Shown piece after piece: positions 38,409 to 47,975 of a stretch of DNA of 64,000 nucleotides. A model generated the notes under the pieces. That model was given only the letters and a program-made list of their open reading frames with translations. It made no database searches and was not told the origin of the DNA. The stretch spans positions 62,001-126,000 of the forward strand of contig NZ_UUPU01000006.1 in NCBI RefSeq assembly GCF_900591205.1, given 5' to 3'. The first letter of the stretch is position 1, and each line of letters opens with the position of its first letter. A program made the translations under genes and the position numbers. Source of the DNA: Pseudomonas viridiflava (GTDB lineage Bacteria > Pseudomonadota > Gammaproteobacteria > Pseudomonadales > Pseudomonadaceae).

Positions 38409-39410
38409 ATGAATCGAGTCATCAACGATCCGGACCAAGTGGTCGAGGACATGCTGCGCGGCATCCTGGTCGCGCACCCCGAGCTGCGTCAATTCGAGGC
38501 CAACCCACGGGTGATCGTCAAAGCCAAGCCGTCGAACAAGGGCCATGTCGGCATCGTCACGGGCGGCGGCTCCGGCCACGAGCCGGCCTTTCTCGGCTAC
38601 GTCGGCCCAGGCTTGGTGGACGCCGTAGCCGTCGGCGAAGTGTTCTCCTCGCCCACCGCCAAGAGCTTTTTCGACGCCTTGCGCGCCGCCGACCATGGCG
38701 CTGGCGTGGCCTGCCTGTACGGCAACTATGCCGGCGACAACATGAACGTGAAGCTGGCAATGAAAATGGCCGCCAGCAAAGACATGCGCATCCGCACCGT
38801 GGTTGCCAACGACGACGTAGCGTCGGCGCCCAAGGCCGATATCGCCAAGCGGCGCGGCGTGGCCGGGGAGATCTTTATGTGGAAGATCGGGGGTGCGGCC
38901 GCCGCCCAGCATTACGATTTGGATGGCGTGATTCGCGTCGCCCAAAAAACCGTCGACAACTGCCGCTCGATTGGCATTGGCCTCACGCCCTGCACCATCG
39001 CGGCAGTGGGCAAGCCGAATTTCCAGATCGCCGATGGGCAGATGGAGCTGGGTATCGGCCATCACGGCGAACCGGGCATCGAAGTGATCGCCATCGAGCC
39101 CGCCGCCGCCATGGCCGAACGCATGCTCGCGCCGATCCTGGCCGACCGCGATTTCAGCCAGGACGACAGCGTAGTAGTGCTGGTCTCCGGCCTGGGCGCC
39201 ACACCGGTGATGGAGCTGTACATTTTCTACGCCGAAGTGGAACGCCAATTGAATGCCAAGGGCTTGAAGATTCACCGCTGCTACGTCGGCAACTACTTCA
39301 CCTCGCTGGAAATGATGGGCGTGACCCTGACCCTGCTGGGCCTCGATGCCGAGCTTAAAACCCTGATCGACCAACCTTGCCGCTCTATCGGCATGACCCA
39401 GGCGGAGTGA
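38409..39410 (+). CDS. dhaK: Dihydroxyacetone kinase-type kinase, DhaK subunit
   Basis: A 333-residue substrate-binding subunit. TGGGSGHEPAFLGYVGPGLVDA near the N-terminus and GHHGEPGIEV, whose histidine forms a hemiaminal with the ketose, are both present. KGHVGIVTGG and YVGNYFTSLEMMG also match DhaK. The family includes erythrulose kinases, which fits this locus better than dihydroxyacetone. Only a DhaL gene follows and there is no DhaM, so the donor should be ATP rather than the phosphotransferase system. ATG at 38409 follows a REP doublet. Confidence 0.93.
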   Translation: MNRVINDPDQVVEDMLRGILVAHPELRQFEANPRVIVKAKPSNKGHVGIVTGGGSGHEPAFLGYVGPGLVDAVAVGEVFSSPTAKSFFDALRAADHGAGVACLYGNYAGDNMNVKLAMKMAASKDMRIRTVVANDDVASAPKADIAKRRGVAGEIFMWKIGGAAAAQHYDLDGVIRVAQKTVDNCRSIGIGLTPCTIAAVGKPNFQIADGQMELGIGHHGEPGIEVIAIEPAAAMAERMLAPILADRDFSQDDSVVVLVSGLGATPVMELYIFYAEVERQLNAKGLKIHRCYVGNYFTSLEMMGVTLTLLGLDAELKTLIDQPCRSIGMTQAE

Positions 39411-39413
39411 ACC

Positions 39414-40058
39414 ATGAGCGAGCATTTTTCCACCCGTGACGGCAGCGCCATCGTCGCCGACCTGGTCAGCGTGATCGTGGCCAACCGTGAATACCTCAGC
39501 GAAGTCGACGGCGCGATTGGCGACGGCGACCACGGCATCAACATGGCCAAGGGCTTCGCCCATTGCGGGCGCAGCATCGAAGGCCGCCAACTGACCCTGG
39601 CCGAAGCCTTGGATGAACTGACCCTGAGCCTGATGGAAGGCATCGGCGGCTCGATGGGGCCGTTGTATGGCAGCCTGTTTATCGGCATGGCCGATGAGGT
39701 GCGCGGCAGCGAAGACATCGACGCCGTGACCTTTGCCCACTTGTTGCGCGGCGGTTTGACCTCGTTGCAGGACATCACCGAAGCGGGCGTGGGCGACAAG
39801 TGTTTGATGGACACGCTGATTCCGGCAGTTGAAGCCTTTGAGCGTGCGCACGCGGGCGGTGCGTCCTTCAACGATGCGCTGGAGGCGATGAAAACCGCTG
39901 CCTCACAAGGGCGCGATTCGACCAAGGACCTGGTGGCCAAAATCGGCCGCGCCAGCCGTTTGGGCGAGCGCTCGCTGGGGGTACTGGATGCCGGGGCCGT
40001 GTCGTGCTGCCTGATCCTTACGCGGCTGGCGGATTCGGTTCAACCGCGGTTGGTGTAG
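39414..40058 (+). CDS. dhaL: Dihydroxyacetone kinase-type kinase, DhaL subunit
   Basis: A 214-residue nucleotide-binding subunit. The Mg-ADP loop GAIGDGDHGINMAKG, the GGSMGPLYGSLF turn and the GVGDKCLMDTLIPAVEAFE segment are diagnostic for DhaL. It starts 3 bp after dhaK. Together the two subunits form the kinase of the C4-polyol locus. Confidence 0.94.
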   Translation: MSEHFSTRDGSAIVADLVSVIVANREYLSEVDGAIGDGDHGINMAKGFAHCGRSIEGRQLTLAEALDELTLSLMEGIGGSMGPLYGSLFIGMADEVRGSEDIDAVTFAHLLRGGLTSLQDITEAGVGDKCLMDTLIPAVEAFERAHAGGASFNDALEAMKTAASQGRDSTKDLVAKIGRASRLGERSLGVLDAGAVSCCLILTRLADSVQPRLV

Positions 40059-40074
40059 TGCCCCCAGAGGGCTG

Positions 40075-40152
40075 TTTCGCGAGCAAGCCCCACCTGTGAT
40101 CGAGTTTCAGTATTTGGAATGCGCTCGAATGTGGGTGGGCTTGCTCGCGAAA
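40075..40152. repeat. Degenerate REP doublet
   Basis: TTTCGCGAGCAAGCCCCACC and GGTGGGCTTGCTCGCGAAA are inverted, with several bases lost in the inner arms. It lies between dhaL and the convergent LysR gene. Confidence 0.75.
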
Positions 40153-40194
40153 GAAGCAACCCAGTTAACCCGCAAAGCACCCAACCCGCCGCGA

Positions 40195-41076
40195 TCAAGC
40201 TTCCAGCTTAGCCATCTGCTTGACCTGCTGGATATAACGCACCACCGCCGGCGCTTTCTCAAAGCGCCGGTGAATCAGCGACAACCACGATGAAGCTTCG
40301 TTACCCTGAATCGAGCGATACACCACGCCCGGCAAACTCACATGCCCGACCATCGACGCCGGTACTACGGCCACGCCCTGCCCTAACGACACCAGGGCCA
40401 CCACCGCGACCAACCCGCCCGGCTGCGCCCCCAGACGTGGCGCAAAACCACCCTGGGCCGCGACGTGCAGCGTGCCGCTGATTTGCTCCGGCAAGATGAA
40501 CGTCTCGTTTTGCAGGTGCTTGCAACCGATAGCCTTGAGCCCCAGCAACCATGAACCCTGCGGCAGCGCCAGCACAAACCCTTCGCTGTCCAGGCGCACG
40601 GCCTCGACACCCTCCGGCAGGGTCATCGGCGAACGGATGTAGCCAATGTCATACCGCCCGTCCGCAATAGCGCTTGGCAGCGCAGCCATCGCACACTCGC
40701 GCACATTCACACTCACATCGGGAAAGGCCAGGCTGAATGCCTGCATCTGTCGTTGCAACAGCCCGGCGTACACCGCCGAGGCTACATAGCCGAGTTCGAT
40801 ATGCCCGATTTCCCCACGCCCGGCACGTTGCGCATTGCGTTGGGCGAATTCGAATTGGCGCACGGTGGCTTCGGCTTCGATCAGCAGGGCCGCTCCGGCT
40901 TCAGTGAGGCTGACTTCGCGCTGTTGGCGAATGAACAAGCGTGTGCCCAACGCGGTTTCCATGTCCTGAATCTGACGACTCAACGTCGGCGGTGCGATGC
41001 CCAATTGCTCGGCGGCGCGAGTGAAATTTCGCTGCCGGGCAACGGCCAGGAAGTAGCGGAAATGGCGGATGTCCAT
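40195..41076 (-). CDS. LysR-family transcriptional regulator
   Basis: A 293-residue LysR regulator. MDIRHFRYFLAVARQRNFTR starts the winged helix, with AAEQLGIAPPTLSRQIQDMETALG as the recognition region. The effector domain includes LELGYVASAVYAG-like and LVAVVALVSLGQGVAVVP segments. ATG at 41076 is used; extra upstream codons do not fit. It is divergent from the DHA2 efflux gene, the usual arrangement for a LysR regulator and its target. Confidence 0.94.
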   Translation of the reverse strand: MDIRHFRYFLAVARQRNFTRAAEQLGIAPPTLSRQIQDMETALGTRLFIRQQREVSLTEAGAALLIEAEATVRQFEFAQRNAQRAGRGEIGHIELGYVASAVYAGLLQRQMQAFSLAFPDVSVNVRECAMAALPSAIADGRYDIGYIRSPMTLPEGVEAVRLDSEGFVLALPQGSWLLGLKAIGCKHLQNETFILPEQISGTLHVAAQGGFAPRLGAQPGGLVAVVALVSLGQGVAVVPASMVGHVSLPGVVYRSIQGNEASSWLSLIHRRFEKAPAVVRYIQQVKQMAKLEA

Positions 41077-41083
41077 GAGTTGG

Positions 41084-41100
41084 ATTAGCTCAAAGGTAAT
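41084..41100. promoter_or_regulatory. Possible LysR box ATTA-N9-TAAT
   Basis: The inverted ATTA/TAAT arms fit the T-N11-A pattern of LysR sites and lie immediately upstream of the regulator gene in the 151-bp divergent region. The arms are short, so a chance match is possible. Confidence 0.25.
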
Positions 41101-41227
41101 GAAGTGCTCCAACCCAGCTAACAATGAAAGTAATCGCCAGGCATAAGCTCACAGAACATCCACATTAGAGAGCCTTTGCGATGTCCGTCAACCTTCTTTT
41201 CCGTATTGCCCGCAAGGTAATTCGAGC

Positions 41228-42760
41228 ATGAGCCGGGTGAGTCCGCGCCTGACGCTGCTGACCGCCTCAGGCGTTTGTTCACTGATCGTGCTCGATACCA
41301 ATATCGTCGCCGTGACCCTGCCGAGTATCGCCCGCGACCTGGGTGCGAACTTCGCCGACATCGAGTGGGTGGTCAGCGCCTACATGCTGGCGTTCGCCGC
41401 CCTGTTACTGCCGGCCGGCAGCATCGCCGACCGTTTTGGGCGGAAAAAAACCCTGATCTGGGGCTTGAGCATTTTCATCCTGGCGTCCCTGGGCTGTGGC
41501 GCCGCGCCAAATGCTTTGTTTCTGGACATTGCCCGTGCGGTAAAAGGCGTCGGTGCGGCGTTACTGCTGACGTCCGCCCTCGCGTCCATCGGCCACACCT
41601 TTCACGATGAAGTGGAGCGCGCCAAAGCCTGGGCGTTCTGGGGTGCATGCATGGGCGTGGCGATGACTGCTGCGCCGACCTTGGGTGGCTTGATCACCGA
41701 ATACCTGGGCTGGCGCTGGATTTTCTACCTCAACGTGCCCGTGGGCCTGGGGTTGATGGCGCTGGTGCTGCGGGCGATTCCCGAATCACGCGACGCCCAA
41801 TCCGCCCGCCTCGACCCGTGGGGCAGCCTGACGTTCAGCGCCAGCCTGTTGTGCCTGATCTGGGGGTTGATCGAGGCCAACCGCATCGGCTGGGATAACC
41901 TGCTGACGTACGCCCGCCTGATTGGCGGAGCAGTATTGCTGGGCGTATTCGTATGCGTGGAGCGCGCGCAGCCGCGGCCCATGGTGGACTTGCAACTGTT
42001 GCGACATCCGCGTTTTATCGGTGCCCTGCTGGGGATGTTTGCCTACGCTGGCTGCGCCCAGGTGATGATGACGTTGCTGCCGTTTTACCTGCAAAACGGC
42101 CTGGGTTTCTCCGCGATCGCCTCGGGCCTGGGCATGTTGCCCTTTGCCCTGACCATGCTGATCTGCCCACGCATCGGCGCACGCTTGGCGGTGCGTTTTG
42201 CGCCTTCGACAATGATGGCAACCGGTTTGACCCTCGTCGGCTGCGGCAACTTGCTAAGCGCCTGGGCGGTGGATGCCGGCGGCTACCAGCCCTTCGCCCT
42301 GGCGATTGCCGTAACGGGCGCCGGGGCGGGGTTGCTCAATGGCGACACGCAGAAAAACATCATGGCCTGTGTGCCACGAGACCGTGCTGGAATGGCCTCG
42401 GGCATGAGCACCACCATGCGTTTCAGCGCGATCATGCTGACAATAGGCGTGTATGGAGCGCTGTTGAGCAGCCATAGCGAGCAGTTGCTGCGAGCAAGTA
42501 TCGACCCGCAGTGGCAGGCGCAGGCAGCGGCGATTGCGTCGCGGGTGGTGGCCGGGGATATGCCCGCCGCGCTGGGCTTGTTGCCGGAACCGGCACAGGC
42601 ATTGGTGCAACCGCTGGCGCGGCAGGCGTTTGTGGGAGGGTTCAGCGCGGTGTTGTGGGTGGCGGGGGTGTTGGGGCTGCTGGGGGCGTTGGTGGTCGGG
42701 ATGTTGATGCGCAACCCAATACCCGTAGTGACACCGCCCTCTCTGCTAACTGAGATCTAA
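41228..42760 (+). CDS. MFS transporter, DHA2 (EmrB/QacA) drug efflux family
   Basis: A 510-residue inner-membrane protein with about 14 predicted segments. LDTNIVAVTLPSIARDLG is the DHA2 motif D1, AGSIADRFGRKKTLIWG is motif A, and WRWIFYLNVPVGLG is motif C-like. The substrate is unknown. A divergent LysR gene suggests induced expression. The last ~80 residues, including the final helices, are intact. Confidence 0.93.
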   Translation: MSRVSPRLTLLTASGVCSLIVLDTNIVAVTLPSIARDLGANFADIEWVVSAYMLAFAALLLPAGSIADRFGRKKTLIWGLSIFILASLGCGAAPNALFLDIARAVKGVGAALLLTSALASIGHTFHDEVERAKAWAFWGACMGVAMTAAPTLGGLITEYLGWRWIFYLNVPVGLGLMALVLRAIPESRDAQSARLDPWGSLTFSASLLCLIWGLIEANRIGWDNLLTYARLIGGAVLLGVFVCVERAQPRPMVDLQLLRHPRFIGALLGMFAYAGCAQVMMTLLPFYLQNGLGFSAIASGLGMLPFALTMLICPRIGARLAVRFAPSTMMATGLTLVGCGNLLSAWAVDAGGYQPFALAIAVTGAGAGLLNGDTQKNIMACVPRDRAGMASGMSTTMRFSAIMLTIGVYGALLSSHSEQLLRASIDPQWQAQAAAIASRVVAGDMPAALGLLPEPAQALVQPLARQAFVGGFSAVLWVAGVLGLLGALVVGMLMRNPIPVVTPPSLLTEI

Positions 42761-42761
42761 A

Positions 42762-42849
42762 TGTGGGAGGGGGCTTGCCCCGATGGCGGCGTGTCAGCAA
42801 CAGCTGTGTTGACTGAGCCACCGCCCTCGGGAGCAAGCCCCCTACCACA
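42762..42849. repeat. REP doublet
   Basis: GTGGGAGGGGGCTTGCCCCG and GGGAGCAAGCCCCCTACCAC are inverted between the convergent MFS and sohB genes. Confidence 0.85.
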
Positions 42850-42876
42850 GGGATTGCCTACATTTTCAGTACTGGC

Positions 42877-43902
42877 CTACCAGAACCGCTGCTGGGTCAA
42901 CCGGCTCCACCAGGTCAGCAACACACGGTCCACCGAACCGCTGGCCGCCAGGCCCACGCGCTCTTGCAGGCTTTTACGCTCGGCATAGTGCAGGTGAAAC
43001 ACCTCGGCGGTCTTGGCCTTGGTGGCCAGGTATTCGTCGCTGGTTTGCAGCTCGTCGACCAGTTGTTTGTCGAGAGCTGCAACACCCAGCCACACTTCTC
43101 CGGTCGCCACGTCGTCGATTGCCAGCTGTGGGCGGTAGCGCGAGACAAAGTTCTTGAACAGCTGATGGGTGATATCCAGGTCCTCCTGGAATTTCTCACG
43201 GCCCTTCTCGGTGTTTTCGCCGAACACCGTGAGCGTGCGTTTGTACTCACCGGCGGTCAGCACTTCAAAGTCGATATCGTGCTTTTTCAATAGCCGATTG
43301 ACGTTGGGTAGCTGCGCCACCACGCCAATCGAACCCAGGATGGCAAACGGTGCGCTGATAATTTTCTCGCCGATGCACGCCATCATGTAGCCGCCGCTGG
43401 CCGCCACCTTGTCGATGCACACGGTCAACGGCACGCCCGCCTGGCGGATACGCGCCAGTTGCGACGACGCCAGGCCATAGCTGTGCACCATGCCGCCGCC
43501 GCTTTCCAGGCGCAGCACCACTTCATCCTTGGGGGTGGCGAGGCTTAGCAACGCGGTGATTTCATGGCGCAGGCTCTCGGTGGCCGAGGCTTTGATGTCG
43601 CCATCGAAATCCAGCACGAACACCCGCGGCTTGGCCTCAGGCTTCTTTTTGCCCTTCTTCTTCTCGGTCTTGCTTTCGGATTTGCGCAGGGCCTTGAGCT
43701 GGTCCTTGTCGAGCAAACTCGACTCAAGGCGCTCACGCAGCCCCTTGTAGAAATCATTGAGCTTGCTGACCTGCAACTGCCCGGCGGATTTGCGACGGCC
43801 TTTGCTGCGCAATGCGGCGAAACTGATCAACACCACCAGGATGGCGACGACCAGGGTCACGGTCTTCGCCAAAAAGCTTGCGTATTCAGCCAGAAAATCC
43901 AT
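42877..43902 (-). CDS. sohB: Inner-membrane S49 peptidase SohB
   Basis: A 341-residue protease of the signal peptide peptidase A family. An N-terminal anchor (SFLAKTVTLVVAILVVLISF) is followed by a basic linker (KTEKKKGKKKPEAK). The catalytic serine is in KVAASGGYMMAC and the catalytic lysine in TAGEYKRTLT. GSIGVVAQLPNVNRLL is the conserved inter-domain strand. The length matches E. coli SohB. The active site should face the periplasm. Confidence 0.95.
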   Translation of the reverse strand: MDFLAEYASFLAKTVTLVVAILVVLISFAALRSKGRRKSAGQLQVSKLNDFYKGLRERLESSLLDKDQLKALRKSESKTEKKKGKKKPEAKPRVFVLDFDGDIKASATESLRHEITALLSLATPKDEVVLRLESGGGMVHSYGLASSQLARIRQAGVPLTVCIDKVAASGGYMMACIGEKIISAPFAILGSIGVVAQLPNVNRLLKKHDIDFEVLTAGEYKRTLTVFGENTEKGREKFQEDLDITHQLFKNFVSRYRPQLAIDDVATGEVWLGVAALDKQLVDELQTSDEYLATKAKTAEVFHLHYAERKSLQERVGLAASGSVDRVLLTWWSRLTQQRFW

Positions 43903-44094
43903 GTTGCTCCTTACAAGTGCAGTGCGCCACGCGCGGATTGCCCCAGCATACCGGCGGCACTGCGTTCGGGCCAGTCATCAAACCGCCAGCAGCGCGTCTC
44001 CAACGCGCTTTTAAAACAAGCGTATGTTTTTTCATTGACAGCTCTTCGGCATCCTCATAACCTCGCCAGACCTTCAACGTACCGGGAAACGGAC

Positions 44095-44805
44095 GTGGGC
44101 AGCATTTATCTGATTCGACATGGCCAAGCCTCCTTCGGTGCAGACGACTATGACGTCCTGTCGCCCATCGGCGTGGAACAGGCGCAAGTGCTCGGCCGCC
44201 ATTTGGCGGACCTGGGCCTCACGTTCGACCGCTGTGTCTCGGGCGATTTGCGTCGCCAGCAGCACACCGCCACGGCCACGTTCGATCAATACAGCGCCCT
44301 CGGGCTAGCGGTTCCGCCATTGGAAATCGACACGGCTTTCAATGAGTTCGATGGCGAAGCGATCATCCGTGCCCTGCTCCCCGACCTGCTCACCACTGAG
44401 CCGCATGCCCTGGATATCCTGCGCAACGCCGCGCAAAACCGCAGCGAGTTCCAGCGCATCTTCGCCCTGATCATCGAACGCTGGCTGGCCGGCACCTATG
44501 ACCCGCCTGGGCTGGAAAGCTGGTTGGGGTTCGTGGAGCGGGTCCAGGGCGGCCTGCAACGTATTCTTGAAGCGGCGGACAACGCGCAGAAAATCGCGGT
44601 ATTCACCTCCGGCGGCACCATTACTGCCCTGCTCCACCTGATTACCCGGATGCCTGCCGCGCAGGCTTTTGAACTGAACTGGCAAATTGTTAACACCTCG
44701 CTTAACCAGCTGAAATTCCGCGGTCGCGAGGTGGCACTGGCTTCCTTCAACAGCCATACCCACTTGCAACTGTTGAAGGCGCCGCAGCTCATCACGTTCC
44801 GATGA
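44095..44805 (+). CDS. Histidine phosphatase family protein (phosphoglycerate mutase-like)
   Basis: A 236-residue cytoplasmic phosphatase with the RHG motif at the start (SIYLIRHGQASFG), CVSGDLRRQQHTA, FNEFDGEAI and the second catalytic histidine region FTSGGTITALL. I place the start at GTG 44095, because a far longer open frame upstream runs antisense to sohB and has no family similarity. No good Shine-Dalgarno is seen. It is followed after 56 bp by the SCP2-type gene. The substrate is unknown. Confidence 0.88.
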   Translation: MGSIYLIRHGQASFGADDYDVLSPIGVEQAQVLGRHLADLGLTFDRCVSGDLRRQQHTATATFDQYSALGLAVPPLEIDTAFNEFDGEAIIRALLPDLLTTEPHALDILRNAAQNRSEFQRIFALIIERWLAGTYDPPGLESWLGFVERVQGGLQRILEAADNAQKIAVFTSGGTITALLHLITRMPAAQAFELNWQIVNTSLNQLKFRGREVALASFNSHTHLQLLKAPQLITFR

Positions 44806-44861
44806 ACTGCGGCCAACCGTGACCCCTAGGTCACTGGACTCTACCCTAAAGGATCGAAACC

Positions 44862-45176
44862 ATGACTGAAGTAGCCAAAGCTGTAGAAGCAATGAAAGCC
44901 AAATTCAACCCAGCCGCTGCTGCCGGCCTGGATCTGGTGTTCGGTTTCCGTATCGACGAAAGCAAAAATTTCTCGTTGGTCGTTAAGGACAGCACCTGCG
45001 AACTGCTGGAAGGCGAAAACCCAGACGCCCAAGTGACCCTGGTAATGGATGGCGAAACCCTGGAAGGCATCGTCAGCGGCGAGACCGACGGCATGCAGGC
45101 TTTCATGGGCGGCAAGCTGCGCGCCGAAGGCGACATGATGCTGGCCATGAAACTGAGCGAGCTGTTCCCTTCCTGA
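44862..45176 (+). CDS. SCP2 sterol-binding domain protein
   Basis: A 104-residue single-domain protein of the SCP2 (sterol carrier) family. FGFRIDESKNFSLVVKDSTCE, DAQVTLVMDGETLEGIVSGE and MQAFMGGKLRAEGDMMLAMKL are the characteristic strand and helix motifs. The fold binds lipids or acyl-CoA. GGATCG precedes the ATG. A good terminator follows, so it ends the transcript that includes the phosphatase gene. Confidence 0.93.
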   Translation: MTEVAKAVEAMKAKFNPAAAAGLDLVFGFRIDESKNFSLVVKDSTCELLEGENPDAQVTLVMDGETLEGIVSGETDGMQAFMGGKLRAEGDMMLAMKLSELFPS

Positions 45177-45199
45177 TTCACGGGTAACCCTGAATCCCG

Positions 45200-45228
45200 A
45201 TCCCGCCTTTTCAGGCGGGATTTTTTTT
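45200..45228 (+). terminator. Rho-independent terminator
   Basis: ATCCCGCC and GGCGGGAT pair around TTTTCA and are followed by eight T residues, 24 bp after the SCP2 gene stop. Confidence 0.92.
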
Positions 45229-45269
45229 GTCGACAATCTCGAAATCAACGCCACATCAGGTGGTGGTGC

Positions 45270-47906
45270 TCAGGTTTTGGACTGCAGCAGCAGCGCCACC
45301 AACGCACTCCACCCCGTCTGGTGCGAAGCGCCCAACCCGCGCCCGGTTTCGCCATGGAAATACTCATGGAACAACACCAGATCACGGCTGGCCGGGTCGG
45401 CCTCCAATAGCGCATACCCCGCCATCGAAGGCCGCACCCCGTTTTCATCGCGTAGAAACAAACCGGTCAGGCGCTGACTGAGGCTGTCGGCCACTTCCTC
45501 CAGGGATGACAGGTATCCACTGCCCGTCGGGTACTCCACCGAGAAGTTGTCCGCGTAGTAGCGGTGAAATTCGCGCAGGGATTCAATCAGCATGTAGTTC
45601 ACCGGCATCCACAACGGCCCGCGCCAATTGGAGTTGCCGCCGTACAAGCGTGAGTCGGATTCGCCGGGCTGGTAGCGTGCGCACAAGGTATCGCCGTTCA
45701 TCTTCAATGCCAGCGGCTCCTCGGCGAAGGCTTTGGACAAGGAACGCACGCCAAACGCCGAGAGAAACTCGCTGTCATCGAGCATGCGCCGCAGCAAGTC
45801 CTTGGTGCGCTCACCACGCAGCAACGCCAGCAGCAGGCGGTTGCCCTGCCCGGGCTCGTTCCAGCGCGACACCAGCTTGGCCAGGTCCGGCCGGTGGTGC
45901 ATGAAACCCAGCAGTCGCTCACGCAACCCCTCCAGGCCCTCATGCTCGCGCTGCTCCAGCACCAGCACCGCAAACAACGGCATCAGCCCGACGATGGAGC
46001 GCAGGCGCACCGGTTCGTTCTGGCCGTCGGGGCGGTGCAGTACATCGTAGAAAAACAGATCCTGCTCATCCCACAACCCTTCGGCACTCTCATCGACGCG
46101 GTTGATTGCGCCGGCGATATACAGGAAATGCTCGAAAAACTTCACCGCAATATCGACGTACACCGCATTGCGCTTGGCCAGCTCCAGCCCGATACGCATC
46201 AAGTCCAGTGCATAGGCCGCGACCCACGCGGTGCCGTCGGCCTGATCCAGCTGATACCCCGGCGGCAAGGTGGCCGAGCGGTCGAACAAGGCAATATTAT
46301 CCAGGCCCAGGAATCCGCCCTGGAACAGGTTGCGCCCCTCGGCATCCTTGCGGTTGACCCACCACGAAAAATTCAGCAGCAGCTTGTGGAAGATTCTCTC
46401 AAGAAAATCCATATCGCCTACACCGGTCATTGCCTTGTCCTGCTGATACACGCGCCAGCTGGCCCAGGCATGCACCGGTGGGTTGGCATCGTCGAAACGC
46501 CACTCATAGGCCGGCAACTGGCCATTGGGGTGCATGAACCGGTCCTTCACCAGCAACAACAACTGTTGCTTGGCATACCCTGGGTCGATCAGCGCCAAGG
46601 CCACGGCCTGAAAGCCCTGATCCCAGGAGGCGTACCACGGGTATTCCCAGGTATCGGGCATTGAGAGGATGTCGAAGTTGGACAAATGCCGCCAATGGGT
46701 ATTACGGATATGCAGGCGTTCGGGCGGCGGCGCGGGCTGGGCCGGGTCGCCGTCGAGCCACTGGTTCACGTCGAAATAGTAGAGCTGCTTGGACCACAGC
46801 AAACCGGCCAACGCCTGGCGCTGCACATTGCGTGCATCCTCGTCTTTCAAGCCGTGTTGCAGGGCGGCGTAAAAGTCATCCGCTTCCTGGCGACGTTGCT
46901 CCAATAGCTTGCGCGCATTGACCTCGGGCGCTGTCACGGGCGCAAAACGCAGGTAGACGGTTTGGTTTTCGAGGCCCGCCAGGTCAAGGATGAAACGCGC
47001 AGCGACCTTGGTCCCGGCGTCGCGGCGAATCGCCGTGTCCGCGCCCTGCACCAGGTAATCGTTGATCCCATCCTTGAACGGTCCCGGCGCCGGGTTGCCG
47101 TCCAGCAAGGGAAAATTGCTTTCGTTCTCGCAGAACAGCCACTCCACGCCATCCTGGCCCCAGACGCTGAGAGACCGATCATCCAGCTCACGATGACGCG
47201 CCAGCACCCGATCCCCCTCCAGCGTCAACTGCGGCTTGGCTGCGTCATGGGTCCAGCTCCAGTCATTGCGCGCCCACAGCTGCGGCAACACCTGCAGGCG
47301 CGTCGGCTGATCCGAGCGGTTGTGCACGGTGACGCGCATATAGATCTCGTCGGGCTGGTGCTTGGCGTATTCAACGGTGATGTCGCAGTAGCGATTGTCT
47401 TCAAACACGCCGGTATCGAGGATTTCATACTCGGCATCACCCAGCCCGCGTCGCGCGTTTTCGGCGATCAGGTCGGTGTAGGGAAAAGCCGCATGCGGGT
47501 ATTTGTAGAGCATGCGCATGTAGGCATGGCTCGGTACGCCGTCGACGAAAAAGTACAGTTCCTTGACGTCCTCACCGTGGTTGCCCTCGGCGTTGTTCAG
47601 GCCGAACAGGCGTTCCTTGATAATTGCATCGCGCTCGTTCCACAGGGCCAGGCCCAGGCACCAGCGTTGCGCCTTGTCGCTGAAACCGGCCAGGCCGTCC
47701 TCGCCCCAGCGGTAGGCGCGGCTGCGCGCATGCTCATGCGGGAAGTAAGCCCAGGCGTCGCCATCGGCGCTGTAGTCTTCGCGCACCGTGCCCCATTGGC
47801 GTTCGCTTAAATAGGGGCCCCACTCGCGCCAGCGCTCGGCGCCTTGGGTCGCCAGGCGCTGGCCTTCGATTGTTTGCAGAATTCGGTTGTCGGGCGTGGC
47901 CGTCAT
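45270..47906 (-). CDS. Glucosidase-like glycoside hydrolase (MGH1/GH63 type)
   Basis: An 878-residue protein of the mannosylglycerate hydrolase-like/GH63 (alpha/alpha)6-barrel group. The N-terminal ~130 residues include WREWGPYLSERQWGTVREDY and RSRAYRWGEDGL. The barrel includes YPWYASWDQGFQAVALALID (a likely acid residue in WDQGF), WRGPLWMPVNYML and the C-terminal LFHEYFHGETGRGLGASHQTGW (second acid). There is no signal peptide, so it is cytosolic. ATG at 47906 has GGAGG upstream and is preferred over one four codons earlier. The substrate, perhaps a trehalose- or glycerol-type compatible solute, is unknown. Confidence 0.85.
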   Translation of the reverse strand: MTATPDNRILQTIEGQRLATQGAERWREWGPYLSERQWGTVREDYSADGDAWAYFPHEHARSRAYRWGEDGLAGFSDKAQRWCLGLALWNERDAIIKERLFGLNNAEGNHGEDVKELYFFVDGVPSHAYMRMLYKYPHAAFPYTDLIAENARRGLGDAEYEILDTGVFEDNRYCDITVEYAKHQPDEIYMRVTVHNRSDQPTRLQVLPQLWARNDWSWTHDAAKPQLTLEGDRVLARHRELDDRSLSVWGQDGVEWLFCENESNFPLLDGNPAPGPFKDGINDYLVQGADTAIRRDAGTKVAARFILDLAGLENQTVYLRFAPVTAPEVNARKLLEQRRQEADDFYAALQHGLKDEDARNVQRQALAGLLWSKQLYYFDVNQWLDGDPAQPAPPPERLHIRNTHWRHLSNFDILSMPDTWEYPWYASWDQGFQAVALALIDPGYAKQQLLLLVKDRFMHPNGQLPAYEWRFDDANPPVHAWASWRVYQQDKAMTGVGDMDFLERIFHKLLLNFSWWVNRKDAEGRNLFQGGFLGLDNIALFDRSATLPPGYQLDQADGTAWVAAYALDLMRIGLELAKRNAVYVDIAVKFFEHFLYIAGAINRVDESAEGLWDEQDLFFYDVLHRPDGQNEPVRLRSIVGLMPLFAVLVLEQREHEGLEGLRERLLGFMHHRPDLAKLVSRWNEPGQGNRLLLALLRGERTKDLLRRMLDDSEFLSAFGVRSLSKAFAEEPLALKMNGDTLCARYQPGESDSRLYGGNSNWRGPLWMPVNYMLIESLREFHRYYADNFSVEYPTGSGYLSSLEEVADSLSQRLTGLFLRDENGVRPSMAGYALLEADPASRDLVLFHEYFHGETGRGLGASHQTGWSALVALLLQSKT

Positions 47907-47975
47907 TGGGTCCTCCATCGCCTGTCAGGTGACGAGCAGTGTAGAACCCAATGACGCCCGGTTGCACATGAAGAC

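Noticed and set aside
43564..44094. N-terminal extension of the histidine phosphatase gene
   Set aside because: The open frame continues upstream but lies antisense to sohB and lacks any similarity. The RHG motif requires a start near 44095.
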